Below, one piece after another: positions 1 through 11,541 of a stretch of 64,000 nt of DNA. Position 1 is the first letter of the stretch; every line of letters starts with the position of its first letter. The position numbers and the translations under genes were made by a program. This stretch comes from Mugil cephalus (lineage: Eukaryota; Chordata; Actinopteri; Mugiliformes; Mugilidae), in the NCBI RefSeq assembly GCF_022458985.1, contig NC_061770.1:36623599-36687598 (forward strand), given 5' to 3'. Under the pieces are notes generated by a model. That model searched no databases and was not told where the DNA came from. It worked only from the letters and a program-made list of their open reading frames with translations.

Positions 1-594
1 TCACAGTGTTGCTGTCCTTATCGCCAGCCTCCAACCACTCTATGTCCTCGCCCAGTTTTTTGTTGTTTTCGTCTGTCTGGTATGTATCCAGCGCTCGGCC
101 TTTCTGACTGAAGTCTCAGATGCCTTGCCTGTTATTCCCTCCTGTGTTTCTGCTGCCTGTTATGTTCTGTGTCTCCTGTTTCCACCCTTAAGTAATCACT
201 AAAATACTAAATACAAGATTCTACCCAGAGCACTGCTAATCCTGTCAGACGCAAAGGACAGCCTTAATTAATAAAATACTAACTATTTACATTACTGAAT
301 GGATTATCCAGCCGCTGACATTCATGACAACGTTGTCCCACCTTGTTCTCTCGGCTAAATTGTCACAATAACCGTCCCGCCTCCTCTTTCTGGAGGAGCT
401 GGGGCCAGGACACGAAGAGTCAGGTTCATTATAGTTTTCCGTATATAGTTCTTCGTCATCATCCGGATGAGGTCAGCGACCCCTTCGACAGCAAGGCTCT
501 CTGTGACGTAGGCCTAACCTGGCCGGAAAAAAGTTACAAATTTATTAATGTATAATAATTCAGCTTAAGTGTAACACATTTAATTGTGGTTTTA
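1..594. other. Stretch without a recognised gene
   Basis: No open frame with protein-like character, no splice-flanked exon and no RNA gene was recognised here. The first 180 bases are pyrimidine-rich and could be the edge of a repeat cut by the window border, but I cannot name a family. Confidence 0.5.
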
Positions 595-985
595 CTGAAG
601 CATGTAAAGACACATAGTAAGTTATTAGGGCTACGGAGCAACGCCCGAGGCTCCAGCCTCTGACACATATTTTCGTGAAGGGATAAATGGAAGCAGGAGA
701 TGTCACTTTTCACTTCACTCATTCAGAGATCAATCTAAGCCTCCTGTACACAGCAGGCCCCACCCCCTATCACTACTGACCCTATCACGACTGAGCCGCA
801 TATTACACACTGACTCTGTCCCCATGTAAAATTAAAACTTGAATCTATCCACATTACTGTTGCACATGTTTGAAATAAAAAATATATATATATATATTTG
901 AACCTGTGTATTATATGAAAAGCTTAATATCGAATGCAAAATGATGATAATGATGTATATTTATAAATAGCACTCATGTCACTCA
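595..985. repeat. Unclassified interspersed repeat fragment
   Basis: Three parts recur elsewhere in the window. The hairpin-like block near 625-655 resembles, in reverse, the palindromic block at 63,503-63,539. The block near 793-818 (CCGCATATTACAC...) recurs near 36,480. The AT-rich block near 928-975 recurs in the repeats at 10.9 kb and 19.4 kb. This supports a dispersed repeat but not a family assignment. Confidence 0.4.
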
Positions 986-1445
986 TACAGAGTGATACGT
1001 GATAACATAATAGAAAGTGACGTCATACATAGAGAGAAGTAGTAGTTCACCGAATAAATATGTAGAAATCATGTCTGTCATTACACTGTGCCAGTGAGGA
1101 AAGTGCAGTGAACACAGTTCGACCATTTCTCAGGTCATTTTGACAATGAGGTGGGGAGACAGACTCCCTGCTGCTGCTCAGAAGCTGCTGGACCAGATAA
1201 GAAGCCCATCCAGCCAATGGATCCGCTCTGAGCCACTGCTGCTTTGCATACTCCGTTGGTGTCCAACTGTCATTACACTTTACTAGACTGGTGAAGGCAA
1301 CTCCAATACAGGATGTCACACATTACAGATTACGCCTCATTTTTATTTATTTATATCAGCCAGTGACAAGCATGTCAAACATGTCAAAGACTTATAATAA
1401 GGACAGGGCTTGGTTATCCCTTCTGGCTTCTCCAGCTGAGTGAGG

Positions 1446-3852
1446 ATGCGTCGGTTTTTCCCTCGCATGCTGTCCTTCTCTCTGCTGATGGCGTCCCACC
1501 TGGCGAGCGCCACCGTGTCCACTGACTTCAGAGGCTGCAGCCAGTTCTTCTACAAGCAGACGCCGCCTGCCGGGATCAGAGGGACGAGCCCGAAGCGGAT
1601 CTGCCAGAAGTACGCCGACAAACTGCGCTACGCCACGCTGTACGACGGCAGTCGCCGTCTCCCCCTCTACTCTGCCTACGTCTTCAAGAAGTCTGATGGG
1701 AAGAGCAGGATGGACACGCCCTGGATGTACGAGCCACAGGTAGAGAGAGCAGCTGCTGTTGGGGCCAGATGTTTTGGGGGGACAATAATGATATTTTGTT
1801 CAGTAATGACTAGATTGAGGATAAAAACTTTGTGTTTTGCTCTGGCTACACTTGATGTAAAGACTCAATGAGAAACCAGAATTCATGATATCGCCAGATA
1901 GGTTTGCAAATACTTCATGGAGCTCAGGCAGGTAGTAGGTAGACAGGTAGTTGTCTCTTAAAGGCATAACTTGACATTTATGAAAATACACACTGCTTTC
2001 TTATTGACTACTGCACTAAGCCTGATAACACTGCTAAATACTGTATGTAACTGAAACTAGGACTCGTTAGCACAGCTTATGGGGTAACTCAAGTTTGCTT
2101 ATTTACATTTTATAATATAAGTTAGCACACTGGCCTAACATTTTCCACAACATGCTGTCGTTATTTATTCATTTACTCACATGCTTCTGACTGTATGGTC
2201 CACATCTTATCTAGTATTGTTTAGACCCCTTCGTGGCCTACGTCACTGTGACATCATAACGTTAGCTGGAGGCAAAAAACAGAGAGAAGCTGGAGGCGAA
2301 CGCCGTCATTTTCAACCATGAAAATGTCGTCTTGCTGTATTTTTTGGTGCTAAAACCAAAAAAAAATCAAAAACACCAACTTGGAGTTTTATCACATGCA
2401 CTGACAGTCACAGACAACTTTGGCGATTAAAAGAAAGGATTGGAGTGAGACAAACAACGCACACACTTGATATCAGATAAGATTAATATGTAATGCATCA
2501 TAACGTTATTGGTTAGAATAAATTGTGACTGAAATTACATTAAGTTAATGCTTATATAGGGGATTCTTGTTACATGTTAATGCTAATGCTAACTGCTAGG
2601 TAACGCAACATTACGTGTTTCAGGGGTGTCCAAGCAGAAGTTGCATTTGCTACATTACCCTCCACAGTGGTTCCACTTACTTCTTGTAATATCTTTGTAG
2701 AAGAGGCTTCACTTGATAAAATAACACTCACAGTCTCAGAGAGTGTGTGTATTAGTATATTCTCTAAATTATGCGTTGTCCTCGTCCTTTCGTGCCAAAA
2801 AAAAAAGCCCATTGAAATATGCTAACCGCCATTTACAGGCTATAGTGTTGTACAGATGTTTTGCCTCCAGTTAAGCCCCGCCCCTCAAAATACATCACAT
2901 TGTTTACGAAACTGTGAAGGGGTCTATATCAGTCAGTTAAAAGCTTGAACGCCCAATTAGACAACCATTCAAAAGCATAATAAAAATCAAAAACTAACCT
3001 GAGATCAGAACTTGCAGCCTAGCGAGGAATCGCCACCAGTAGGCTGACTGGATTGGACTGGATCTGTCACTGGAGTCAGAGAGCACTATGCAGCACGATT
3101 TTACATCAATGTTTCATAAAATTATGACCATCTTCCTAATATTGTGCAGGTCTCCCTTGTGCCTCAAGGGCAATAATGTTGTGGCTGATCGGCATATTTG
3201 CACGTTGTGTTTAAGATTATTTTTTTTTACTTTTTCCCTCCAGTTGGTTTCTGAAGACGAGAGCGGTGACATGAGGCCCCTTCCCCTGAGCGAAGACAGC
3301 CCCCCTCTGATTGAGGACAGCCAGGCCGTGTTGGAGGACTACACGGACGCGGTAATATATAAACGCGGTCCGCTGAATCCCGACGTGCACCAAGCGGACC
3401 CGGACGACAAATCCTCCACCTACACCCTCACCAACGTAGTTCCCCTTGTCACAGACTTCCTGGACGCCTCCTGGTACCCGTACTTGGACGTCATTCGCCG
3501 ACGCCTCAACAACTTCTGTCACGGTAAATCCTTCATGGTGGCAGGGGTGACGGTCTCCCGGACCACCATCCAACGAGATAACAGGAACCGCCTGACGGTC
3601 CCAAAACACTTATGGCTGGCGTACTGCTGCCCCTGGTTCGACCGCAACTCACCGTACGAGGTGAGGTTCATGTTCCCTAGCTATGGGGGCTACGCACTGA
3701 ATGAGCAGACTGGCTACAGTGTGGTGGAAGTGCCGCTAAAGATGCTGGAGACTTTCCTGAAGAGTCAGGCGGACGCAGACGACGGCGTGGCTATTTTCTA
3801 CAAAGGCTGCGTGTCAGAAAACCGGTTCAAGAAGAAGAAGAAGAAGAGGTAG
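1446..3852 (+). CDS. ENDOD1-like secreted DNA/RNA non-specific endonuclease, copy 1
   Basis: Two coding exons, 1446-1739 and 3244-3852, join in phase 0 (CAG|GTAGAG donor, CCCTCCAG acceptor) to give 300 residues. The ATG at 1446 opens a good signal peptide (about residues 1-22), so the product should enter the secretory pathway; an in-frame GTG at 1440 is ignored. The body matches the fish endonuclease domain-containing 1 (ENDOD1) family: LNPDVHQ at about 141-148 holds the presumed catalytic His147, followed by the TLTNVVP block (Asn162). The position that is Asn in copy 3 and binds metal in bacterial NUC nucleases (Asn119 of Serratia nuclease) is Leu171 here, and the expected Glu is also missing, so activity is doubtful. 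The C terminus ends in an unusual lysine run (KKKKKKR). The intron carries two transposon remnants. A plausible poly(A) signal is at 4726-4731. Confidence 0.9.
2222..2926. mobile_element. ISL2EU-like DNA transposon remnant with THAP-type sequence
   Basis: The ends are inverted repeats, TAGACCCCTTC at 2222 and GAAGGGGTCTA ending at 2926, and a second inverted block (GCTGGAGGCAAAA / TTTTGCCTCCAG) lies just inside. On + near 2322-2460 the reading MKMSSCCIFWC, then after a stop LEFYHM and IKRKDW, resembles a decayed THAP zinc-finger domain. Fish ISL2EU elements are known to encode THAP-like proteins; the family call is inference. The element is about 705 bp, lies in the intron of ENDOD1-like copy 1 and is not autonomous. 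Confidence 0.6.
3112..3195. repeat. Short inverted-repeat MITE related to the elements at 24 kb and 30.9 kb
   Basis: It reads ATTATGACCATCTTCCTAAT at one end and AATGTTGTGGCTGATCGG at the other. This is a widespread fish repeat whose longer relatives occur at 23.9-24.3 kb and 30.8-31.1 kb here. It ends about 50 bp before the exon 2 acceptor of ENDOD1-like copy 1. Confidence 0.55.
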
Positions 3853-4725
3853 CTGACCAGTGTTTCGATGTGATCCCTGAGGGACAACTCACACTGGACT
3901 CAGCTTGTGTTGACTGAAGTAAACTTTGAAACAGTGTTAAGTTCATTTGGATTACATTGAACTGGAATTATATTAAGCTTGTAATTCAGGGTTTTGGTTA
4001 GATTCGGTTGTGTCCAGTCTTTTGATTGCTGATGTAAGTCTCTTCTATTTGTTACTGAAACAAAAATTGACAATGCAGAAAGAGGGAAATGACTCTTTAT
4101 TCAAAACATCATTAAAAGATATGTAGGCGTGAACTGATCTACATAAAGTGGGCTCCAGTCCTCCATGCTCTTTATGTTCACCCACCTGTTATTGTTCTTC
4201 TTGGTTGTGTAATATGTAAACTCTGCACATAGATGGGATTTATATATTTAAATATAGAAGATACTCCCTATACAAGCTGAATTAGGCCCTGGCTACCTGG
4301 GTGTATAACAGAGTCCACATCAAAAATCAAATCTAAACCATTTTGCTGAAATACTCTAGTTCATTTATGACATGCATGACTTAGAATGAATGTATTTATT
4401 TACATACAGGACTCAGTAATTTAGTTGAATACTATTTATGATTGTGCATAACAAATTAATCCCAAAAGTTGCACTGCAAACGTCCTTTTTAAAAGAAAAT
4501 ATTGCTTGAAATAAACATTTATTGCTTGCAGATTTTAGTAATTTGGGGCGCGCAGCACAAACAGGCCAGAAAAGGACATTTCAAAAAATATTTTCTCGCC
4601 CATTCTGCACTTTCATGTGTGACATTAATTAAGAGTTGATAATCTATTTGATAAGTTAGGCTTCCTGTTTGGGGACGAACAATGAATGAATGTGATTAAA
4701 AGCAATGTAACTGATCTGTAACATT

Positions 4726-4731
4726 AATAAA
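4726..4731 (+). terminator. Putative poly(A) signal of ENDOD1-like copy 1
   Basis: An AATAAA hexamer sits in an A-rich context about 870 bp after the stop codon. An AATAAA-like site near 4510 is an alternative. Confidence 0.4.
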
Positions 4732-4802
4732 AAAAACACTTCCCACGGTTCTTGTGTTCTAGTTTCTCCTTCCTTATTGTCAGAATGCTGTTTTCATGAA
4801 CC

Positions 4803-4870
4803 AGATCAAATCAAACTTTATTTATATAGCACCTTTTTCTTTTTCTTTTTTTTTTCTACAAACAAATGCA
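4803..4870. repeat. Common fish repeat end (tttatttatatagcac type)
   Basis: The string CAAACTTTATTTATATAGCACC followed by a pyrimidine tract is a familiar interspersed-repeat terminus in fish genomes. The family cannot be fixed from this piece. Confidence 0.45.
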
Positions 4871-5157
4871 ACCTCTGGACCATAGGGGCAAAATGTGGCA
4901 AACCCCCACGAGGAAACACTGGAAAACTAGTTTAAACACTGTTTATGCAGCAAAAATAGGTTATAAAGGTCAATAAATGAACACTTGAATATTGAAATAA
5001 TCTAAGGTATTAAAATATGCCATGTAAAATACTAATGGCATCAACAAAAATCTAATAAAACTGAGACAAATTAAAATAATACAAAACAGAAGTAATAAGA
5101 ATTAAAATCATGTAAAAGCCTGATAATAGCCTTTCAGCACATCCTAAAACAGCATAT

Positions 5158-5760
5158 TAACCTCCTGAGACCCTGCGTCCTCATATGGGGACATTAAGTT
5201 TTAATTTTTATTGCAGCTTATTCTGTCTCATTTAAACCCATTGTCCTCGTTAGTGGACACTTTAGTCTGCCCTCTAGTGGTAGCAAAGGGTCAATACACT
5301 AGTCGTAAAAACATAGCAGGCATTTCATCTGATTCATTCCACAGACGATCACAGGACATAAACGTATTTATTTATGATTATTAACGATTGTAGTTTGATA
5401 CGACCCACAAATTTAACAAATTTTATCAATAGCAATGACCTACAACCTCGCTAACTAGGAAGTACTCGTTTGAGGACGTTGGGACTTCATTGTCCGTAAT
5501 TCAGGTTTTGTTCAGCAATGTTCAGGTATTAAAATAAACAATTTTATATTTTGTCACACATTGGGTGACTTTATTTTAATATAAATAATGAAATAATCCC
5601 AGTGTCCACATATGAGGACATTGTTTTCTTTCAAAAACTACTGCTTCCCGTTGAATGATGACGCTTAGCTTTTATACGTCTTAGGTCCTACTGATGCCAA
5701 ATAACTTGAAGAAATTAAAAATGCAAAAATAAAACGAAAAAATATATATCTTGTCTGAGG
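5158..5760. repeat. Probable non-autonomous DNA element (TTAACCTCCTGAGACCC start)
   Basis: It begins TTAACCTCCTGAGACCC and contains mirrored blocks CCTCATATGGGGACATT (5190s) and CCACATATGAGGACATTG (5605-5625). A weak counterpart of the start (TCTTAGGTCCT) lies near 5683. A TTAA start would fit piggyBac-type MITEs, but the second end is poor. Confidence 0.35.
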
Positions 5761-6320
5761 AGCTGGGCTAGTAAAACTATATTGTGTGTCTGCACCAAAT
5801 GATCTAGCACACCCAGTCTTGACTATGCTATGTTTGCATTATAAACTCAGGAATAACCTTGTATTTTATACAAGTCCTGTTTGTAGTCTCTTGTTCTGTC
5901 CCATTGCTTATATTTAAATTTAATTTTCATTGATTTTTAATGAGCGAAATGTTACAACTAAAGATGCTTTTAACTTTTGAATACTACAATCTTTAGGTTG
6001 GTAAGTCATTTTTTTTTGTGTGTGTAATTGAGGAACGTGTGACCATCTGATGGGTTTGAGAAAGTAAAATGATCTTTTTTTTTTTTTTAACCTTCTTCTC
6101 GACCAATGAGAGACGCCTTCGTGCTCTTCTATTGTCCCTGTAGCTGTGGGTGGACGTGCTGAGGCGTAAGAAGTGTATTGCTTTGCATACTGGGTCTTGA
6201 TAACAGTGTGCAAACTGTAAGCTGCTCCATTGAAAGCCACGCGCAGGTACAGGCACAGGCAGTTGTCAGAAACATTCCGTCTTCGACTTCTCACCAGAGT
6301 GAAGCCAGACCTTCTTAGCT
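5761..6320. other. Intergenic stretch upstream of ENDOD1-like copy 2
   Basis: No gene is visible except that the last ~100 bp should contain the promoter and 5' UTR of copy 2. Minus-strand open frames at 5,920-6,294 read through homopolymers and have no family resemblance. Confidence 0.5.
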
Positions 6321-7309
6321 ATGGGATTTTTGGTTCAGGTGGTTTTCCTGCTGGCAAACATAGTATCATCAGCGGTCAGAGGGAGAGTGGAAAGAGAGCT
6401 GTCCCCAGAGTGCAGACAGTTCCTCTACATGGGAACACCGCCGTCAGGACTGGTGCACCACTCCCTCCAGTTTATTTGCCAGCGCTACAACAAGAAGCCT
6501 CGCTACGTGACCCTGTACAACACCGCGGACCGCATACCCATCTACTCCGCCTACACCTTTAAACGCACGGACGGCGAGAAGTGTGCGGATGTACCATGGA
6601 TGTTTGAGCCTCAGGTAAAGCAAATTAAACAAATGAAACCAAGCAAATTCTTTTAAGCGCAAAATGCTTCATTTCATGCAAATGTTTTGATTTGATCGAT
6701 ATCTCTCCGCTGCAGCTCTCCACGACCTCTGAAACGGAGGAGATGCAGCCCTTTCCCCGCGGCTACATGCACATGAATTTCGAGGACGCCCAAGCCGTGC
6801 TGGACGACTACACGAACGCCATCCTTTACGAGAGGGGCACCCTCAACCCGGACGAGCACCAGGACGACCCCGACGACAAGGCCGCCACCTACACCCTCAC
6901 CAACGTCGTGCCCATGGTGCCCTACTTCAGCGACGCAGTCTGGAACAGGCAGGCGCACATCATCCGCAGGCGGCTCAACAACTACTGCCGCGGGACAGCT
7001 TACGTCGTGACTGGGGTCACCACGTCCGGGAAGATGATCCGCCGGGACAACATGAACCGCATCGCAGTCCCCACCTACTTGTGGTCCGCTTACTGCTGTG
7101 TTGACTTTGACCACAACACGCCTTATAACGAGCGCTACAGGTTCCCGTCCTTTGCCTACTACGCCCTCAACGACCCGGGCACCACCGGGGTGGTGGAAGT
7201 CTCCGTCCAGAAGCTGAAGGAGTTCCTCAGGAGGACAACCTACGTGAACCAGAACTTTCAAATCTTTGTGGGCGACTGCATCCCGGCAGCGTCCCGCATG
7301 ACCCAATAG
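6321..7309 (+). CDS. ENDOD1-like secreted DNA/RNA non-specific endonuclease, copy 2
   Basis: Two exons, 6321-6614 and 6716-7309, are separated by a 101-bp intron (CAG|GTAAAG donor, CCGCTGCAG acceptor, phase 0) and give 295 residues. The first exon has the same length (98 codons) as in copy 1. Residues 1-18 form a signal peptide. Family blocks are the Cys-rich N-terminal part with FLYMGTPPSG and IPIYSAYTFK, then LNPDEHQ (presumed catalytic His146), TLTNVVP (Asn161), the RRRLNNYCRG block and LWSAYCC. The metal-binding Asn position seen in copy 3 is Ser170 here. Its exon 2 reads closer to copy 3 than to copy 1. The ENDOD1 family has a DRGH-type NUC fold; in these fish proteins the motif is reduced to D-E-H, so catalysis is inferred, not shown. 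Poly(A) signal 7651-7656. Confidence 0.92.
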
Positions 7310-7650
7310 GGAATTATTTATAGATATCAGGTAGCTGTCATTGTTGTCCACGTAAGAAGAAAACACTGGTGTTATTGATTTCATTGAAAATGGCTAAGTG
7401 TGGGTTAATTCTGTGTCGTTTTTGAAAAGATGCACCCGCTTATACGGTAAACTGATTGGTATTTTCGGAATAGGTAGCCTCCTCAAAAATAGGGCTCATA
7501 CAAATTTCCAAGCCCCTCCTCCAAATTCTACCAATAACCAACTGGCACAGAGGACATACGAGCTAGCTGCTAGCTTCCCCTGGCTATATAAAAAAAAACA
7601 CAGATAAGGATGTCGCAGAACTGCAGGCCCTGTGGAGCTAATCAGACCAG

Positions 7651-7656
7651 AATAAA
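7651..7656 (+). terminator. Putative poly(A) signal of ENDOD1-like copy 2
   Basis: AATAAA lies about 340 bp after the stop codon, with no competing hexamer nearer the stop. Confidence 0.5.
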
Positions 7657-8815
7657 TGAGCAGAGGCAAATAGCCGTCCTCCAGTTGTGATACGTGTCCC
7701 GTGAAGACGGGTCAATGGTCTCTTCGGGTCATGAGGTATGCTGATGCTGCTGTTTTCTAGCCGTTCTAATCACCGCACCTTAAGGTGGAGTGCAAAAACA
7801 ACGATAAAGAGGGGGCGATTAGCGCATATATTTAGATAACTCTCCATACAGGAAAATAGTCCCGCACTTGAATGTTCCCAGACTGATAGTTGTACAAAAG
7901 GGAGTATAAACCCCCCCCACTCTAGTGAGCCTGCATGCACCACACAAAGACTGCAGAAGTAGCCGACTAAATGCCAGTTCAAATGTTATCAGTCACACCC
8001 GAGTCTTTTTACTGGTACGACGTGGCAATATGCATGCTGTGAAAAAAGGTCTATCACAGTCCCACGAAAGCATGGGATCATCTAAAGCCACATTTCCTTC
8101 AGCCTGATTTAAACACCCATGCTGTTGATTATACTTGTTTGTATCACACCTAGAGGCTGAATCTTGTCTGGTCACATTCACAGTGTAACCAAATGTGCCT
8201 TCTTTGTCTGTTCGGCAGTAATAAACCACTGATCCAAACCACTGTCTCTATACTTGTGTCATATTTTCATTTGAAATTCATTATAATTTTCAGCTGAAAC
8301 TGGAAACACATCTATGTTATCTTTACAGTATACATATATCAATAGTACAGGATTGGATTATAATGGAGCCCTTAAAAAAATTGGACAATAAGACCTGTCT
8401 GTGCAGCTCCTACTATAGGAAGGGATTACTTTACTCTCCACTGCCACAGCCATAAAAAGAGCAGATCTTGGTTCTCATACTGTTTTCCTCTTGTACTGTT
8501 TCATCCTCCCCTGGCAAACATCTGCACCCACCTATAAACACAAAACTTAATGCAAAAAGCCAACACTTTATCTGTCTCCGTGCACAAAACGAAGGAAAGA
8601 TCGCCAAGTCAGCATCGCTTTTTCCCTCGACAGACATGGGTATAAAACTCTCTCATTTTGAGATAACATTCACAGCGTTCGAACTACACCTACGACGCTC
8701 GTGGCAATTTGAATATATGGAAAAGACCTCACAATGGAAGACCAGTTTGCTCAAAGTAAAGAAGATACAAGGAGGTAAATGTCCGGTGTGATAGAGGCCG
8801 CGCTCGTGAGATAAC
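7657..8815. other. Intergenic stretch between ENDOD1-like copies 2 and 3
   Basis: No gene or named repeat was recognised. Short open frames on both strands here have no splice context or family resemblance. The promoter of copy 3 should lie at the right end. Confidence 0.5.
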
Positions 8816-8910
8816 TGTGAATTTGCAGCGGGGTGCAGCGGGAAAGAGACGCACTAACAGGAGCTCGAGAGATCTAAAGGGACCAAAAAGAGTGAGGAAA
8901 ACCTACAGCG

Positions 8911-10586
8911 ATGGTACCTACGCCTGCAAACTGTGCCGTATCCCTGGCTGCTATTGTGACCGTGCTGACCTGTGGGCTTCTACGGGGAGCCCAGGCGGGA
9001 GTGGTGGGGGACTTCAACCATGTGGAGCGCTGCAAGGACTCCCTCTACATGGGAACTCCACCGCGAGGCTACCTCAGCAACTCCTTCAAGAAGATTTGCC
9101 AAAGGTACGGAGATAAGCCCCGCTATGTCACCCTGTACGACTCCCGCAGACACATCCCCATCTACTCTGCCTACACGTTCAAGAAGTCAGACGGGGAGAA
9201 GAAGGTGGACTTCCCTTGGATGTTTGAACCTCAGGTGAGTGTTTCTTCAAGCTTTTTACCGGCTAGATTGACTATAATACGGTCTGGTTGTAAGTCTAAA
9301 GTCAGTCTGATGTATGTGCACTTTGAATCCTGGTGGACCATGTCATGTTTTATGAGGTACTGTATGTATATATATATATGTATATATGCATGTATCAAGG
9401 ATTTCAATGTGTTTTTAGAATCAAAGAAGGTTTCAACTGTTTTCAAAAAACTGGAGTTGCTATAAGTAACAAAGAAATCGACCGATATGGACTTTTTAGG
9501 GTCGATACCGATTGTCATGTACGTCGGGATCTGCCGATTGCCGATACGAGCCAGTACTACATTTTATGACACAATGGTAATAAATGTTAACTTGCTTCTC
9601 AATGGACATCACAGCTGGAGTCTGCTTTGGCCCGTGGTCCTTCTCAGCCAAGTGTGTTTAGCTTACAGGCAGTATTAGTCTTACACCAGCTTTAACAACA
9701 ACAACACATATTCCTAGCAAAAGCTTAACAACAGCTCCAATCTAAATTGTGGACAGTGGTTGACTGACGACCTGCACTATTAACTTGCCAGAGAGAGAAA
9801 AAGAAAACATCAGCTAGAAAACTCCTGTTTAACAACAACTACAACAGTAAAAGTTGCTAAAAAAAAAAAGAATAAATAAAAAAAACAACCAGAAGAAAAA
9901 TTGACGTATCGGCTGATACCGAACAGAAAAAACAGAAATAACGGCCCGATACATCAGTAACATATTATATAATATTTTTTCCTGTTTGTTCTTTGTCTCT
10001 AAAGTTGGCCTCAGAAAAAAGCAGCAGTAACATGGAGCCGTTCCCCCAGTCTTCAAACATGCACATGAACTTCGAGGACACCCAGGCGGTCCTGGAGGAC
10101 TACGCCGACGTGGTTCAGTACGAGCGCGGCCAGCTCAACCCTGACGAACACCAGGCTGACCCCTTAGACAAAGCCTCCACCTACAGCTTGACCAACGTCA
10201 TACCGCAGATCAGGGAGTTCAACTTGGGTCCCTGGGCAGAACACCAGGACCTAATCCGTAAACGCCTCAACAACTACTGCCGCGGCAAAGCCTTCGTCGT
10301 CACCGGGATCACCACTTCCGGGCATACGATCCGTCGCAACAACCTGGACCGGGTGGCCGTACCGGAATACGTGTGGTCGGCCTACTGCTGCACGGAATTC
10401 GACCAAAACGCCCCTTACTTTGTGCGCTACAAGTTCCCCGTGTTCGGATCTTACGGGCTGAATGATCGCGTCAACAACCACATGGTGGAAGTTCCTCTCA
10501 AGAACCTGGAGAAGTTCCTCAAAGGGAGGATGGACGTGGACAAGAACTTCCAGATTTTCTACAACGACTGCGTGCCGGATAACTGA
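8911..10586 (+). CDS. ENDOD1-like secreted DNA/RNA non-specific endonuclease, copy 3
   Basis: Exons 8911-9234 and 10005-10586 (donor CAG|GTGAGT, acceptor TCTCTAAAG, phase 0) give 301 residues. The signal peptide covers about residues 1-29 (SLAAIVTVLTCGLL core). It shares with copies 1 and 2 the SLYMGTPPRG and IPIYSAYTFK blocks of exon 1 and, in exon 2, LNPDEHQ (His157), SLTNVIPQ (Asn172) and REFNLGPW with Asn181. Asn181 aligns with the metal-binding Asn of NUC nucleases, so this is the only one of the three that keeps it; the following Glu is replaced by Gln. It is therefore the best candidate for an active enzyme. The 770-bp intron contains a hAT-like repeat. Poly(A) signal 10700-10705. The three genes share orientation and exon phase, which indicates tandem duplication. 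Confidence 0.93.
9478..9960. repeat. hAT-like non-autonomous repeat in intron of ENDOD1-like copy 3
   Basis: The left side reads CCGATATGGAC...GTCGATACCGATTG and the right side GTATCGGCTGATACCGAAC...CGGCCCGATACATCAG. These are imperfect inverted repeats of the familiar fish 'ATCGGCCGATACCGAT' type. A related block is at 60,775-60,870. Confidence 0.45.
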
Positions 10587-10699
10587 GAAAACAAAGCATG
10601 GTCTCTGTTAGAAGTGAAGTTTAAAGCATTGCAGGGGTTTAGATAGTAGAGAGGAAAGAAACTAAGATGTGCTGTCAGATTATATTATATAGTGGAAGG

Positions 10700-10705
10700 A
10701 ATAAA
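10700..10705 (+). terminator. Putative poly(A) signal of ENDOD1-like copy 3
   Basis: AATAAA at 114 bp after the stop codon. Confidence 0.55.
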
Positions 10706-10747
10706 ATGGCAAAGAGTCTGAACTGAGTCTGTCTTTTTTAATCTAAA

Positions 10748-11015
10748 CCATAGGTCTTCAACAGGGGGTTCGCGGAAAATACTGCAGGGAGTCGCAAAAT
10801 CTTTGGTTGATTTAGACTTTTTATATATTTTTTAATTTTCCCCCACAGATTTAAAGATCTTCAAATACACATTAACATAAATCCAATATATATTAGTAAA
10901 GGGATAAGGGATAGCTTAATATTGAATTCAAAGTGATAATAATAATAATGTATATTTATAAATAGCACTAGTTTAATATAGAACACATATAGTAAATAGG
11001 GGGTCTCTATTTAAT
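10748..11015. repeat. Dispersed repeat, copy 1 (paired with 19,262-19,500)
   Basis: It shares long runs with 19,262-19,500: GGGTCGCAAAATCTTTGGTTG-type sequence, CCCCCACAGATTTAAA, GTATATTTATAAATAGCACT and TTTAATATAGAACACATAT, in the same order and strand. The left edge TCTTCAACAGGGGG resembles hAT termini, but the opposite end is not clear. Confidence 0.6.
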
Positions 11016-11541
11016 CTGTCCATCAGTTTTAGGTCCTTGGGCCGGATCTAAATGATCAACTCTGAAGATTATTTTCTTGATCAATCGAGAATACTTTAAA
11101 AATGGGCATAATAATTTCCAAGAAACTAGCGTGGACGTACTCAGTTCTTTTAGTCGTTTAGTAGAAAATTAAATGGAAAACTGAGAAATTTCTAGCTTTT
11201 ACTTACTAAAAAGTCATAAATCCTGCAAAACTCACAGTTGATACTAAATTTTGTTGGACTATTAAGCAAAGGTCTACAACTTAAATCTTTTATGATATGA
11301 TTGATATGTTTAATTTTGTCCCAAAGGAGATTTTTTTTAATTCTAATGGAGCTATAAAAAACAAACACTGTCAACCATCTCCAGTCACTTTAATGACTTC
11401 AGCCACTAGGTGGCAGTACAGCTCTATTTGAAAGACGTGTGCTGAAGATGCAAAAACAAAGTCATGCCACAATAAGACACTTTGCATTGCATCAGTGTGA
11501 GAAAATGAAATTATTTCTAATAATCCTGTGGGTCCCATCTG
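11016..11541. other. Stretch between repeat copy and UFSP1
   Basis: AT-rich, with no recognised gene. It should hold the UFSP1 3' UTR on the minus strand. Confidence 0.5.

Noticed and set aside
1047-1319. Minus-strand open frame of 90 codons with several Cys
   Set aside because: No splice context, signal or family resemblance; it lies in the promoter side of ENDOD1-like copy 1 and is probably chance.
6674-7384. Long minus-strand frame opposite ENDOD1-like copy 2 exon 2
   Set aside because: Shadow frame of a codon-biased exon; valine/glycine-rich with no motif.
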